DNA from: Sinobacterium caligoides
GTDB lineage: Bacteria; Pseudomonadota; Gammaproteobacteria; Pseudomonadales; Sinobacteriaceae
Length of the DNA: 64,000 nucleotides
Reading direction: 5' to 3'
Assembly: GCF_003752585.1 (NCBI RefSeq)
Contig: NZ_RKHR01000004.1
Span: 558,001 to 622,000, forward strand
Shown here: positions 27,363 through 36,530 of the stretch, one piece after another
How the letters are laid out: each line of letters starts with the position of its first letter
Position numbering within the stretch: position 1 is the first letter of the stretch
Notes under the pieces: model-generated
What the model saw: the letters and a program-made list of their open reading frames with translations, nothing else
Told to the model about the DNA's origin: nothing
Databases searched by the model: none
Made by a program: the position numbers and the translations under genes

Positions 27363-28361
27363 TCAGTCAAACAAGTGACAGGCAATGCGGCGATTATCCA
27401 CTGCCACTAACGTTGGCGTCTGATCCTCACACTGAGGCATCACCTTCGGGCAACGCTTGGCAAAACGACAGCCCGGCTTGACGTTAATCGGCGAACTGAC
27501 CTCACCGATAATAGCGTCGTGCTCAAACTCGCGCTCACGCTTCGGGTCCGCCACCGGATTCGAGGACACCAACAACTGGGTATACGGGTGCTGCGGATTA
27601 AAGAACAACTCGTCCGCCGGTCCCTCTTCCACCATCGCCCCCATGTACATGACAATAATACGATCGGAGATATAGCGAACCATCGATAGGTCGTGGGCAA
27701 TGAACAGCAAGGTGAGATCCATTGAGTCTTTCAACTCGCCCAACAGATTCACCACCTGTGCCTGCACCGACACATCGAGTGCAGAGATTGGCTCGTCACA
27801 GACGACAAACTCAGGCTCAACGATCAATGCTCTGGCGATACCGACACGCTGTCGCTGTCCACCGGAGAACTCGTGTGGATAACGCGACATATGATCGGCC
27901 TTCAAACCAACCTTCTCCAGCCAGCTGGCGACCAACTCTCGATCCTTGGCAATATCTCTACGCCCTTCACCCTGTAGCATCAGCGGCTCACGAATGATAT
28001 CGAAGATGGTCATTCGCGGATTGAGAGAGGTATAGGGATCCTGAAAGATCATCTGTATCTGTTGCGAGAAGCGCTTGTAATCATTGCCGGTATATTTTGC
28101 CGGCAGCATCTGCCCCTGGAATAGCGCCTCACCGGCAGTCTTAGGCGTCAAACCGACGAGGGTCTTACCGAGAGTCGACTTACCAGAACCACTCTCACCG
28201 ACCAAGCCGACGACTTCACCCTTATAGATCTCAATATCCATTCCATCGACGGCATGTACCATGCGGCCGCCACCGATATTAAAATGTGTCTCCAGCGCCC
28301 GGGTCTCGAGGATGACCTCTCGCTGCTCAGTCGTTGCTAACTTTTCTGCTTGCTGATTCAT
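27363..28361 (-). CDS. oppF: Oligopeptide ABC transporter ATPase OppF
   Basis: A 332-aa ABC ATPase with Walker A GESGSGKS, signature EFSGGQRQR, Walker B FVVCDEPISALD, and the C-terminal oligopeptide/dipeptide domain with a cysteine cluster (CRFAKRC, then C) for an iron-sulfur site. Its ATG overlaps the oppD stop by four bases. It powers peptide uptake together with OppD. Confidence 0.92.
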   Translation of the reverse strand: MNQQAEKLATTEQREVILETRALETHFNIGGGRMVHAVDGMDIEIYKGEVVGLVGESGSGKSTLGKTLVGLTPKTAGEALFQGQMLPAKYTGNDYKRFSQQIQMIFQDPYTSLNPRMTIFDIIREPLMLQGEGRRDIAKDRELVASWLEKVGLKADHMSRYPHEFSGGQRQRVGIARALIVEPEFVVCDEPISALDVSVQAQVVNLLGELKDSMDLTLLFIAHDLSMVRYISDRIIVMYMGAMVEEGPADELFFNPQHPYTQLLVSSNPVADPKREREFEHDAIIGEVSSPINVKPGCRFAKRCPKVMPQCEDQTPTLVAVDNRRIACHLFD

Positions 28362-29395
28362 GGCGCTACCTCTACCGCTGTCTCGTCTCGCTGGGCACTC
28401 TTATAATCATTATCTGGGGCATTCTCATGCTGCAACCAACAGCGTGACTGATGTCGCTCTGCCACCGAGAAAACCGGCGGTAGGTCCGTGGCACAGACAC
28501 TCATCGCGTGTGGACAGCGAGCACAATAACCACAGCCGGCAGGCGGTTTAAACATGTCTGGCGGTGAGCCCTCGATCGCCATCAACGGCACATCATCGCT
28601 CTGCTCCATCGCCGGCATCGAACGCTGCAGGCCAACGGTGTAAGGGTGTGATGGTTTATAGAAGACATCGTCCACTGAACCACTCTCAACGATCTGTCCG
28701 GCATACATCACCGCCACATCATCGGCCATGCGCGCCACAACACCGAGGTCATGGGTGATCAATACAATCGCCATCCCCTCATCACGCTGAATCTCGCGCA
28801 TCAGCTCCAACACCTGATTCTGAATAGTGACATCCAGTGCCGTCGTCGGCTCGTCGGCGATCAATAACGTCGGCTTACAGGCCAGACTCATCGCAATCAT
28901 CACTCGCTGTAGCATACCGCCGGAAAACTCGAACGGGTACTGATTGGCCCGCTGCTTTGCCTCGGGGATATGGGTCCGCTCCAACAGGCGTATCGCCTCT
29001 TGCAACGCCTCTTGTTTACCCATGCCACGATGTACACGCAGCGATTCGGCAATCTGCACACCGACCTTGGTCGTGGGGTTCAGGCTGGTCATCGGATCCT
29101 GAAAGATCATCGCCATCTTGTTGCCGCGCAGCTTGTTCAGCTCTGCCGTTGATAGGCCAATCAATTCCTGACCACAAAGTTTGGCCGAGCCCCCGACAAT
29201 GCGTCCCGGTGGCGTCTCAATCAGCCCCATAATGGCCTGTACGGTGACAGACTTACCACTGCCGGACTCGCCGACCACGGCAAGCGTCTTGCCCGCTTCC
29301 ACCTGGTAGCTCACACCGCGTACCGCATGCACGGTACCGCCGTGGGTAGCAAAATCGACTTGTAAGTTATCGACCTCTAGAATGACTTCGCTCAT
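28358..29395 (-). CDS. oppD: Oligopeptide ABC transporter ATPase OppD
   Basis: A 345-aa ABC ATPase with Walker A GESGSGKS, signature EFSGGMLQR (Q to M, common in OppD), Walker [13 protein letters not shown] and the C-terminal cysteine motif [14 protein letters not shown]. Its start overlaps the oppC stop as TAATG. It forms a heterodimer with OppF. Confidence 0.92.
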   Translation of the reverse strand: MSEVILEVDNLQVDFATHGGTVHAVRGVSYQVEAGKTLAVVGESGSGKSVTVQAIMGLIETPPGRIVGGSAKLCGQELIGLSTAELNKLRGNKMAMIFQDPMTSLNPTTKVGVQIAESLRVHRGMGKQEALQEAIRLLERTHIPEAKQRANQYPFEFSGGMLQRVMIAMSLACKPTLLIADEPTTALDVTIQNQVLELMREIQRDEGMAIVLITHDLGVVARMADDVAVMYAGQIVESGSVDDVFYKPSHPYTVGLQRSMPAMEQSDDVPLMAIEGSPPDMFKPPAGCGYCARCPHAMSVCATDLPPVFSVAERHQSRCWLQHENAPDNDYKSAQRDETAVEVAP

Positions 29396-30801
29396 TACTT
29401 TTGCCCTCTCATTTTAACATCCAAGGCATCGCGCAGACCGTCACCGAGTAGGTTAAACGCCATCACAGTAATACCAATTATCGCCGCTGGGAATAATAAC
29501 TCATGCGGGTGGGTCAGCATGGTGCGCATACCGTCATTACACATCGACCCCCAAGAAGGTGTTGGTGGCGATACGCCCATGCCGATGAATGACAGGAAGG
29601 CCTCGGTGAAAATCGCCGAGGGAATGGCAAAAGTTAACGACACCAATAATACCCCCATCACATTCGGCAACATATGGCGGAAGATGAGGTAGCTGGGGCG
29701 CGCGCCCATGAGCATCGCCGCCTGCACATAGGGCTCCTCACGAATCTGTAGTACCTGGCCACGTACCAGACGCGCCGTGCTCGGCCAACTGAGTAGAACC
29801 AAGGCGATGAGCATCGGCATAATACCGCTCTCACCTGGGCCGATACCAAAGCCGACCTTGAACAAAATCATGAAGAGTAGGAATGGCAGGGCAATAACGA
29901 AATCGACGAAGCGCATCATCACTTCATCCGTTTTACCACCGACATAGCCGGCGATACCACCGTAGACGAGGCCGAGACCAACAAACAATAGTGGAGAAAT
30001 AACGCCGATAAAGAGTGAGGTCTGCGCCCCTACCATCAGCCGAACCAACATATCACGCCCGAGATAATCCGTGCCTAACAAGTGACTGTGCATCGTAATT
30101 TCAGTGCCGATGGCCGAGGTATCGCCTGGCTCGATCAAACCGTAACGCACCGCATCTGCATAGGTAATCGCCTGCTCAACATCGACCGCTAACGTGGTGT
30201 ATTTCTCTGCTTCTACACCATCAAAGATCGCCACTACCGAGTAGTAGTAACGAATAGACTCAAGTTTCAAACCATCGAGGTAACTGACATTCTCAGCACC
30301 TGCAACCTCGGCTAACGGTACACCTAAATCATGGCGTCCGTGCGGCTGATACTCGTGACGATAGATGGCATAGCCTTCACTGCCGGCGACAGGCTGCCAC
30401 TGCAGCTGTATCGACTCAGTATTGGCGGGCTTGATCAATGTAAAACCGGTGGGGGCAACACCGGGTTGCGGCGACCCTCTAGGTACGGCAACCACCGGTG
30501 TATAAGCAACGGTGTCATTGACCAGCTCGGCCTTAGGCTGCCAGCTAGGTCCACGGGAGATCTGACTCAAGTCTTGGCTCGAGGGGTCAACCCCTATCAG
30601 ACTAGGGCCTGCCAATGTGAACACCATCAAGCCAATGACAACCCACAACGACACTGCCGCACTGCGATTGGCGATCAAGCGACGCCAGGCATCCTGCCAG
30701 TAAGACAGTGAAGGACGCACCACCTCGTGGCCACTATCGCGTTGCAATAGCGGGGCAAAATCGGCGGCCGTTAAATCTTTACTACTATTTACAAAAGCCA
30801 T
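29395..30801 (-). CDS. oppC: Oligopeptide ABC transporter permease OppC with inserted FnIII-like domain
   Basis: A 468-aa permease, about 160 residues longer than usual for OppC. After the first membrane segment (about residues 47-70) there is a periplasmic insertion (about 85-235) whose centre (about 115-207) looks like a fibronectin type III domain: IQLQWQPVAGSEGYAIYR, then VSYLDGL and YYYSVVAIFDGVEA. The family then resumes with HLLGTDYLGRDML and five more membrane segments, including the EAA-type loop LIFRHMLPNVMG. The insertion could contact the binding protein or the cell wall. Start and stop overlap its neighbours by one base each. Confidence 0.9.
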   Translation of the reverse strand: MAFVNSSKDLTAADFAPLLQRDSGHEVVRPSLSYWQDAWRRLIANRSAAVSLWVVIGLMVFTLAGPSLIGVDPSSQDLSQISRGPSWQPKAELVNDTVAYTPVVAVPRGSPQPGVAPTGFTLIKPANTESIQLQWQPVAGSEGYAIYRHEYQPHGRHDLGVPLAEVAGAENVSYLDGLKLESIRYYYSVVAIFDGVEAEKYTTLAVDVEQAITYADAVRYGLIEPGDTSAIGTEITMHSHLLGTDYLGRDMLVRLMVGAQTSLFIGVISPLLFVGLGLVYGGIAGYVGGKTDEVMMRFVDFVIALPFLLFMILFKVGFGIGPGESGIMPMLIALVLLSWPSTARLVRGQVLQIREEPYVQAAMLMGARPSYLIFRHMLPNVMGVLLVSLTFAIPSAIFTEAFLSFIGMGVSPPTPSWGSMCNDGMRTMLTHPHELLFPAAIIGITVMAFNLLGDGLRDALDVKMRGQK

Positions 30802-31733
30802 TATTTTGCCACCTGTATGCGCGGATCAATAAAACCGTAGAGAATATCTACCAGAATCACCATCAAGACCAAGAAGGCCCCATAGAAGACTGTCGTCCCC
30901 ATGATCACGGTGTAATCGAGCTGCTGTACCGCCTGTACAAAGTAGCGGCCAAGACCTGGGATGGCAAAGACCAGCTCAACCACGAAGCCACCGGTGGTAA
31001 TCGCGGCGATAGCGGGGCCTAGTACGGTCACGACAGGCAAAATGGCATTACGTAACTGATGACGCCAGAAGATCCGCTGCATCGACAAGCCCTTGGCTCG
31101 CGCAGTACGAATATAATCAGCCCCGGTCACCTCCAACATCGAGGAGCGCATTAATCGGGTTAAGTAGGCCATCGTGCCCAAACCGAGCACCAGCGACGGC
31201 ACGATCATATGACCAATTGTTCCCCAACCGGCAATAGGGATGCGAGTCCCGAACAAATCATTGAAATGCATGATGCCCAGCTGGCCAAAGGCGGCAAAGA
31301 CAAAACTTGGCACCGAGACGCAGAGCACCACGACAAACATCGTCACATAATCCGGCCAACGATTACGATACAGCGCAGTGATAGCGCCAAACACCACACC
31401 ACCGATGGTGGCAAAGATCACCGCCAACAGCCCTAGCATCGCAGAAACAGAAAAATGCTCCTTGATAATATCGTTAACCTTGCGATTTTCCTGGGTAAAA
31501 GAGATACCAAAGTCGCCCTGCGCCATATTGGTCAGGAAGATCTGATACTGCTTCAACAAAGGCTTATCGAGGCCGTAACGCGCCTCAAGGTTTGCGCGTA
31601 TTTCCGGGCTGACGGCCTTATCTCCCATCAACGGATCACCGGGTACGGCATGCATGCCAAAGAAGGTCACCGTGGCGATAAACCAGATCGTCACGAGGCC
31701 TGAAAACAGGCGTTTCAGTGTATATTTCAGCAT
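30801..31733 (-). CDS. oppB: Oligopeptide ABC transporter permease OppB
   Basis: A 310-aa permease of standard length with six membrane segments. It begins LKYTLKRLFSGLVTIW and FGMHAVPGDP and has the EAA-type loop RAKGLSMQRIFWRHQLRNA. It lies three bases after oppA and overlaps oppC at TAATG. Confidence 0.92.
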   Translation of the reverse strand: MLKYTLKRLFSGLVTIWFIATVTFFGMHAVPGDPLMGDKAVSPEIRANLEARYGLDKPLLKQYQIFLTNMAQGDFGISFTQENRKVNDIIKEHFSVSAMLGLLAVIFATIGGVVFGAITALYRNRWPDYVTMFVVVLCVSVPSFVFAAFGQLGIMHFNDLFGTRIPIAGWGTIGHMIVPSLVLGLGTMAYLTRLMRSSMLEVTGADYIRTARAKGLSMQRIFWRHQLRNAILPVVTVLGPAIAAITTGGFVVELVFAIPGLGRYFVQAVQQLDYTVIMGTTVFYGAFLVLMVILVDILYGFIDPRIQVAK

Positions 31734-31736
31734 CGG

Positions 31737-33425
31737 CTACTTCTCCTGCTCTTCTTCAATATAGGCGTATTTAAAGACCGGGTCGCCGCCAAATATTCGT
31801 CTCACCACACCTCTGAGGTGGGTATTCTGCAGGTAAACATAGCCACGCTGGTACTGATTAATGATCGCCGCGTCGTCGATCAACAACTGCTGTAATTCAC
31901 CAAAGGCATGCGCGCGGGTTTTTGGGTCGGTTGTCGACTGCGCCAATCTAACCAACCGGTCATATTCTGGGTTACTGTAGCGTCCACGATTATTCTTATT
32001 CCAGGAGGCAAACAGCTCCGCGAAGGTCATCGCATCATTAAAGTCTGGCCCCCAACCTGAGCCCACCAGATCAAACTCACCGGTGCCCATCTTGGCGAGA
32101 CGCTGCTTGAAGATCTGTTTATCAATCTTAATATCCAAGCCCAAGGTACGCTTGAGTAAGCTCTGCACGTACTCTGATTGCTTATTAGCACCAGGGGAAT
32201 CTGTCGACAACAAAATAAGCGGCGGAATCTGCTCTAAACCCAGTTCCTGCTTGGCCTTTTCCAAGTACTCACGAGCGAGCTTTTCGTCATTAGCAGGAAA
32301 CTTCGGCGGGTATTCTTTATAAAGAGGCTGTTCGGCGCCTCGAACCCAGTCGGGAAACAGGCTGTAAGAGGGCTTGTTGCCTGGGCTCGCAACGACCTTA
32401 TTAGTAAACAGTTGCTGATCAAACACCAGCTGTATCGCCTTACGCAGATTGCGGTTACTGGTCAGGCGATCTGGACGATGATTAAACTCCATATAAAAGT
32501 TGCTGCCGTCATTAAACTTTCTCATCGGCAGGTGATCAGCCAACGCCTTCTTAATGGTATCCGGACCGATACCGGGCACCACCTTCATGGCAATTTCACC
32601 ATCCTTAAATAAGTTATACAGCGCAGAGGTATCGGAGGTGATGTAGGGGACATCGATTTCCTGTAGCTTTACGACCTCTTTATTCCAATAATGCTCGTTC
32701 TTTTTCATATTGAGTGAAGCGCCGTGCACCCACTTGGTTAACACGAACGGGCCGTTATAGAGCATCTTGTCAGGGTCTGAGGCGTAAGCACGGCCGTACT
32801 GTTTAAAAAACTCTTCTTTTACCGGGCGATAACTGATGAAAGCGGTTAAGTCGAGGAAGTAAGCACAGGGCTGAGTAAACGTCACCTCTAGGCGATAGTC
32901 GCCCACCGCACGCACACCCAACTGATCACTGCTCAATTCACCCTTGTTCACCGCCTCGGCATTCTTAATCGGATAGAGAATGAAGGCGTATTCCGATGCC
33001 GTCGCGGGCTTTAATACCTCTCGCCAAGCGAAGACGAAGTCGTGCGCCGTCACCGGGCTACCATCGCTCCACTTGGCGTCTTTACGCAACCAGAAAGTAG
33101 CGCCATCGTCGCGCAACTCCCAACGCTTTGCGATAGCACCAGTCAATGCGTTATTTTTGTCGTAGCCCATCAACCCTTCGGTTATATGATCGATCAGCCA
33201 AAAACTCACTTGATCCGTTCCCAATAGCGTACTCGCCGAGGGGGGCTCTGAAGTTAATGCCAATGTCAGTGTTTGTGTCTTTTCATTGACAGCGCCCTGA
33301 GCGCTTGCCTGAGAAGGGGCCAAAAGTATCGCCAAGCTGAACAGTGACGCCAGCGCAGATCGTCCGACCAGCGCCCGCAGCCGCCCAGGCCGCTGCAACC
33401 GTAAGGGTAATGTCTTCCACAACAT
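31737..33425 (-). CDS. oppA: Oligopeptide-binding protein OppA
   Basis: A 562-aa periplasmic solute-binding protein, family 5. A signal peptide ending near PSQASAQG is followed by TLTLALTSEPPSAS, the ITEGLMGYDKN block, then RDDGATFWLRKDAKWSDGSPVTAHDFVFAWRE, typical of OppA. ATG 33425 gives a normal signal peptide; the frame is open to a GTG at 33488 that would give an unusually long one, and neither start has a strong ribosome binding site. First gene of oppABCDF. Confidence 0.9.
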   Translation of the reverse strand: MLWKTLPLRLQRPGRLRALVGRSALASLFSLAILLAPSQASAQGAVNEKTQTLTLALTSEPPSASTLLGTDQVSFWLIDHITEGLMGYDKNNALTGAIAKRWELRDDGATFWLRKDAKWSDGSPVTAHDFVFAWREVLKPATASEYAFILYPIKNAEAVNKGELSSDQLGVRAVGDYRLEVTFTQPCAYFLDLTAFISYRPVKEEFFKQYGRAYASDPDKMLYNGPFVLTKWVHGASLNMKKNEHYWNKEVVKLQEIDVPYITSDTSALYNLFKDGEIAMKVVPGIGPDTIKKALADHLPMRKFNDGSNFYMEFNHRPDRLTSNRNLRKAIQLVFDQQLFTNKVVASPGNKPSYSLFPDWVRGAEQPLYKEYPPKFPANDEKLAREYLEKAKQELGLEQIPPLILLSTDSPGANKQSEYVQSLLKRTLGLDIKIDKQIFKQRLAKMGTGEFDLVGSGWGPDFNDAMTFAELFASWNKNNRGRYSNPEYDRLVRLAQSTTDPKTRAHAFGELQQLLIDDAAIINQYQRGYVYLQNTHLRGVVRRIFGGDPVFKYAYIEEEQEK

Positions 33426-33629
33426 AAGGTATAACTCATCAATAATTGTTATTGTCGGTGACTGTTGTTTAAGCACAACTATTCCCACCTAGCTACTTAT
33501 TTAACACGACCGAACAGGCAGACCCCTCAAGTTTTATTTTATCGGTGCCGTCGATCCACAACGCCATCATAGACTGTAGATCGACTAGAGAGAAAGCGAA
33601 AAAAACAATATTACCGAGCCGTAAGAAAG

Positions 33630-33657
33630 CTCTAAATGCGCTCTCTCCTTGAGCGCA
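33630..33657 (-). terminator. Possible terminator after the DUF885 gene
   Basis: On the minus strand TGCGCTC (33657-33651) pairs with GAGCGCA (33643-33637), followed by TTTAGAGCTTT. The U-tract is interrupted, so attenuation rather than full termination before oppA is possible. Confidence 0.4.
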
Positions 33658-33690
33658 AACGGCACAATAAAACCACAACACCTCACACGA

Positions 33691-35502
33691 TTAACGCTGT
33701 CGCTCAACCCAACGCCTAACCTTATGCTCCAGCATCGGCAACGGCAGAGCACCATCGTTCAATATCTGGCTGTGGAAGGCACGAATATCAAACTTATCTC
33801 CCAGCGCCTCTTGCGCCTCGTCACGCAGACGCTCAATGGTCATCGCTCCGATCATATAAGACAGTGCCTGACCGGGCAGTACAATATAGCGTTCCACTTC
33901 CGCCACCGCATCGGTCTTCGACACCGGCGCATAGGTCATCATCCAGTCGATCGCCTGTTGACGCGTCCAGCCATAGTGATGGATACCGGTATCTACAACC
34001 AAACGGTTAGCACGCCAGATAGACAGATAGAGCGAGCCGAAGTACTGATAAGGGTCGGTATATAATCCTAGCTCATCACCCAAGGATTCCGCATAGAGCG
34101 CCCAGCCTTCGGTATAGGCGGTGTAGTGCCCCCAGCGGCGAAAGGCAGGCAGCTCACCCTGCTCCATGGCGATACTGATCTGAAAATGGTGCCCGGGCTC
34201 AGCCTCATGCAACGACAACGCTTCACGCTCAAAGTTGGGCCGCGACGGTAAATCGTAAGTATTCACATAGAAAACACCGGGGCGCGAGCCGTCAGCTGAT
34301 GGCGACATGTAGCTCGCTGCTGCTGCCGACTTTTCTTGGAACGACTCAACGGGCTTCACCTCATAGCCCGCCTTCGGGATATGCTCGAACAGATCCTCTA
34401 ATCTCGGCTCTAACACCGCCTTCAAGTCTCTGTAACTATTGAGCAGCTCTTCTCGTGTCTGGTAGTAGAATTGCGGGTCGGTGCGCACGTAGTGGAAGAA
34501 GGCCTGCATATCCCCCTCAAAACCCACCTGCTGCTTCACTTTTTCCATCTCCGCAAACAGGCGTTTTACCTCGCGCTTACCCAGCTGATGAATCTGCTCC
34601 GCCGTCATATCCGTTGTGGTGTAATCTGCAATCAGGAAACGGTACCAGGCATCGCCGTTAGGCAGTGCGGAATAACCAATACTCTCTCGACTGTTTGGGC
34701 GATACTCGTCACGCACAAACTCATACAGCTTCTTATATGTAGGCTGCAACGTCGTGGTGATCATCTGCCGGTACTCTACTGTTAAACGTTTCCGGTCTGC
34801 CTCGGCAAACGTCTCGGGCATATTGACAATAGGCTGATAGAAAAGGCTCTTGTCGACATCGCCAGCAACAAACGGTGCCAGCTGCGGCAACATCTTATCG
34901 ACGATAATGCGTGGCTGCACGACACCCACCTCGATACCACGGCGCATATTAGCAATAGCCTGATCAACCCAAACTGGAAAACGATCGGCACGCTGCCGCC
35001 AGTTGTCATAATCTTTCACCGTGTCAAAAGGTTGAGCACTCTCACCACTGCCTAACTGCGCGATCATGCCGGGAAAGCTAAAAAACTGACTAAAAGGCAG
35101 CATTTGCTCCTCTTGAACAAATCCCTCGTCGTACTCCCGCAGCGACATATTCATCTTGTAACGAAACAGCGCATAGCTGGTGTGGTCTTGCTCACTAAGC
35201 ACCGCTGGATTAATCGCCAGCAGCGCGGCCAACGACTTTTTTTGCAGCTCATAATGGCTACGCGCATACTCCTCACTGATGTCGATCGCCAAACGGTCGT
35301 TAAAGCTATTATCACCACGAAACGTCGCCGCTAACGGATCCAACTCAAGCTCCGCCGCATCATAGTCGGCAAAAAGGCTGTGTAATTGCTCAGCCGCTCG
35401 CTCGGAGTGACTCTGCCCGGGTAATAGCTGACAACCCGCTGAGAACAGTCCAGCGATGACTAGGCCGATAGCAAAAATCATCGGGGGGTAATTAGACTTC
35501 AT
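33691..35502 (-). CDS. DUF885 family lipoprotein, probable metallopeptidase
   Basis: A 603-aa protein. The signal peptide ends in the lipobox FSAGC (Cys about residue 24), so it should be lipid-anchored in the envelope. The DUF885 core has SLHEAEPGHHFQISIA, an HExxxGHH-type zinc site with the helix typical of this family, followed by WRANRLVVDTGIHHYGWTR. The family is built like thermolysin-type metalloproteases but most members are uncharacterised. It lies about 265 bases upstream of the oppA start, same strand, so a role in cutting peptides for Opp uptake is a reasonable inference. Confidence 0.85.
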   Translation of the reverse strand: MKSNYPPMIFAIGLVIAGLFSAGCQLLPGQSHSERAAEQLHSLFADYDAAELELDPLAATFRGDNSFNDRLAIDISEEYARSHYELQKKSLAALLAINPAVLSEQDHTSYALFRYKMNMSLREYDEGFVQEEQMLPFSQFFSFPGMIAQLGSGESAQPFDTVKDYDNWRQRADRFPVWVDQAIANMRRGIEVGVVQPRIIVDKMLPQLAPFVAGDVDKSLFYQPIVNMPETFAEADRKRLTVEYRQMITTTLQPTYKKLYEFVRDEYRPNSRESIGYSALPNGDAWYRFLIADYTTTDMTAEQIHQLGKREVKRLFAEMEKVKQQVGFEGDMQAFFHYVRTDPQFYYQTREELLNSYRDLKAVLEPRLEDLFEHIPKAGYEVKPVESFQEKSAAAASYMSPSADGSRPGVFYVNTYDLPSRPNFEREALSLHEAEPGHHFQISIAMEQGELPAFRRWGHYTAYTEGWALYAESLGDELGLYTDPYQYFGSLYLSIWRANRLVVDTGIHHYGWTRQQAIDWMMTYAPVSKTDAVAEVERYIVLPGQALSYMIGAMTIERLRDEAQEALGDKFDIRAFHSQILNDGALPLPMLEHKVRRWVERQR

Positions 35503-35833
35503 CGTTCATAGATCCCTTATTGTTGTATTGCTACTACAACGATTGAACGCACCCCCCCCTCAAGATAAACACAGACAGAGCGAAGCTTTCAGCCGCCAAA
35601 GTCCTGCGAAAAAACACGAACTCAAGGCAAAGGCGAGTACTTGCTAGCCAGCAACCACAGCAGCTCTCATTACTGCAAAGCATCGACAAACATTACGCTC
35701 TGATGACAGCACCCCAGCCAATACGCTATTATTGCGCCCATTGTGTTATATTTCACTCGACTAACCGGACCGTTTAAGAAACTAGAATTCTTTGGCTCCC
35801 CCTAAACTAGCTAAGGTTATAACTCACGGCTCG
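35503..35833. other. Intergenic region, promoter region of the ECF sigma gene
   Basis: A 330-bp gap between divergent genes. No Fur-box-like 19-mer, hairpin or small gene was recognised. A C8 run lies at about 35551-35558. Confidence 0.5.
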
Positions 35834-36334
35834 ATGACAAAAGCAAATATGAAGTGGCTGGAACACCTGATTCAGCAACACGGCACCGCTCTCGAACGTT
35901 TTTTGACACGCAAACTCAATAACGCCGAAGACGCCGCCGAGGTTGCCCAGGAAACCTTTCTCAAGCTGCACAACCTAGAGCACGCCAACGAACTCGATGA
36001 CGCCAAAGCCTTCATGTACCGCATGGCGGGCAACATGGCTATCGATCAGATCCGTCGTCGTGATGTACACGACAAATATATTAGCTCGGAGATGCATGAC
36101 GAGAGTAAATACCACGACACCTCGCCAGAACAACTCATCAGCGCCCAACAACAACTGCAACGAGTCGAGCAGGCAATGAACGGCATGTCAGTCAAGGCCC
36201 GCCAAGCCTTCCTATTACATCGAAAATCCGGCTTAAGCTACGCACAGATCGCCGAAGAGATGAACACTTCTGTCAGTAGCGTCGAGAAGCTTATCATTCA
36301 AGCACTCAAACATTGCCGGCAGGCTGCAATCTAA
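35834..36334 (+). CDS. FecI-like ECF sigma factor
   Basis: About 166 aa. Sigma-70 region 2 is seen as DAAEVAQETFLKL and AFMYRMAGNMAIDQIRRR, and region 4 as MSVKARQAFLLHRKSGLSYAQIAEEM then SVSSVEKLI. The size and pairing with a FecR-type gene place it among FecI-like iron-starvation/surface-signalling sigma factors. The start is uncertain: ATG 35834 is used, ATG 35849 is possible, and the TTG at 35792 is unlikely. Expected to transcribe the downstream receptor. Confidence 0.85.
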   Translation: MTKANMKWLEHLIQQHGTALERFLTRKLNNAEDAAEVAQETFLKLHNLEHANELDDAKAFMYRMAGNMAIDQIRRRDVHDKYISSEMHDESKYHDTSPEQLISAQQQLQRVEQAMNGMSVKARQAFLLHRKSGLSYAQIAEEMNTSVSSVEKLIIQALKHCRQAAI

Positions 36335-36490
36335 CGGTAACAGAAATTGGATAGGGTGACTGTCAGACAAAAACTGTTACAATTACATAGCACTAAACTA
36401 GGAATAGAAGTCCGCCAACAAGCTTGATGCTCAAACATAGGATTATTGTTAACTATATTTGAGGGACTCGCGGCATCATCCGTGTTAATG

Positions 36491-36516
36491 GGTAGAGCGC
36501 GCTAACGCGCCCTATC
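36491..36516 (+). promoter_or_regulatory. Hairpin upstream of the fecR-type gene
   Basis: GGTAG-A-GCGCG-CTAA-CGCGC-C-CTATC folds into a ten-pair stem with one internal mismatch and a 4-nt loop, ending 14 bases before the ATG. It may influence translation or mark a processing site in the 196-bp gap after the sigma gene. Confidence 0.4.
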
Positions 36517-36530
36517 GGCGAGAGAGAAAG

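Noticed and set aside
28837-29232. Long frames antisense to opp and other genes
   Set aside because: They are Arg/Pro/Ser-rich shadows of real coding sequence with no start signals.
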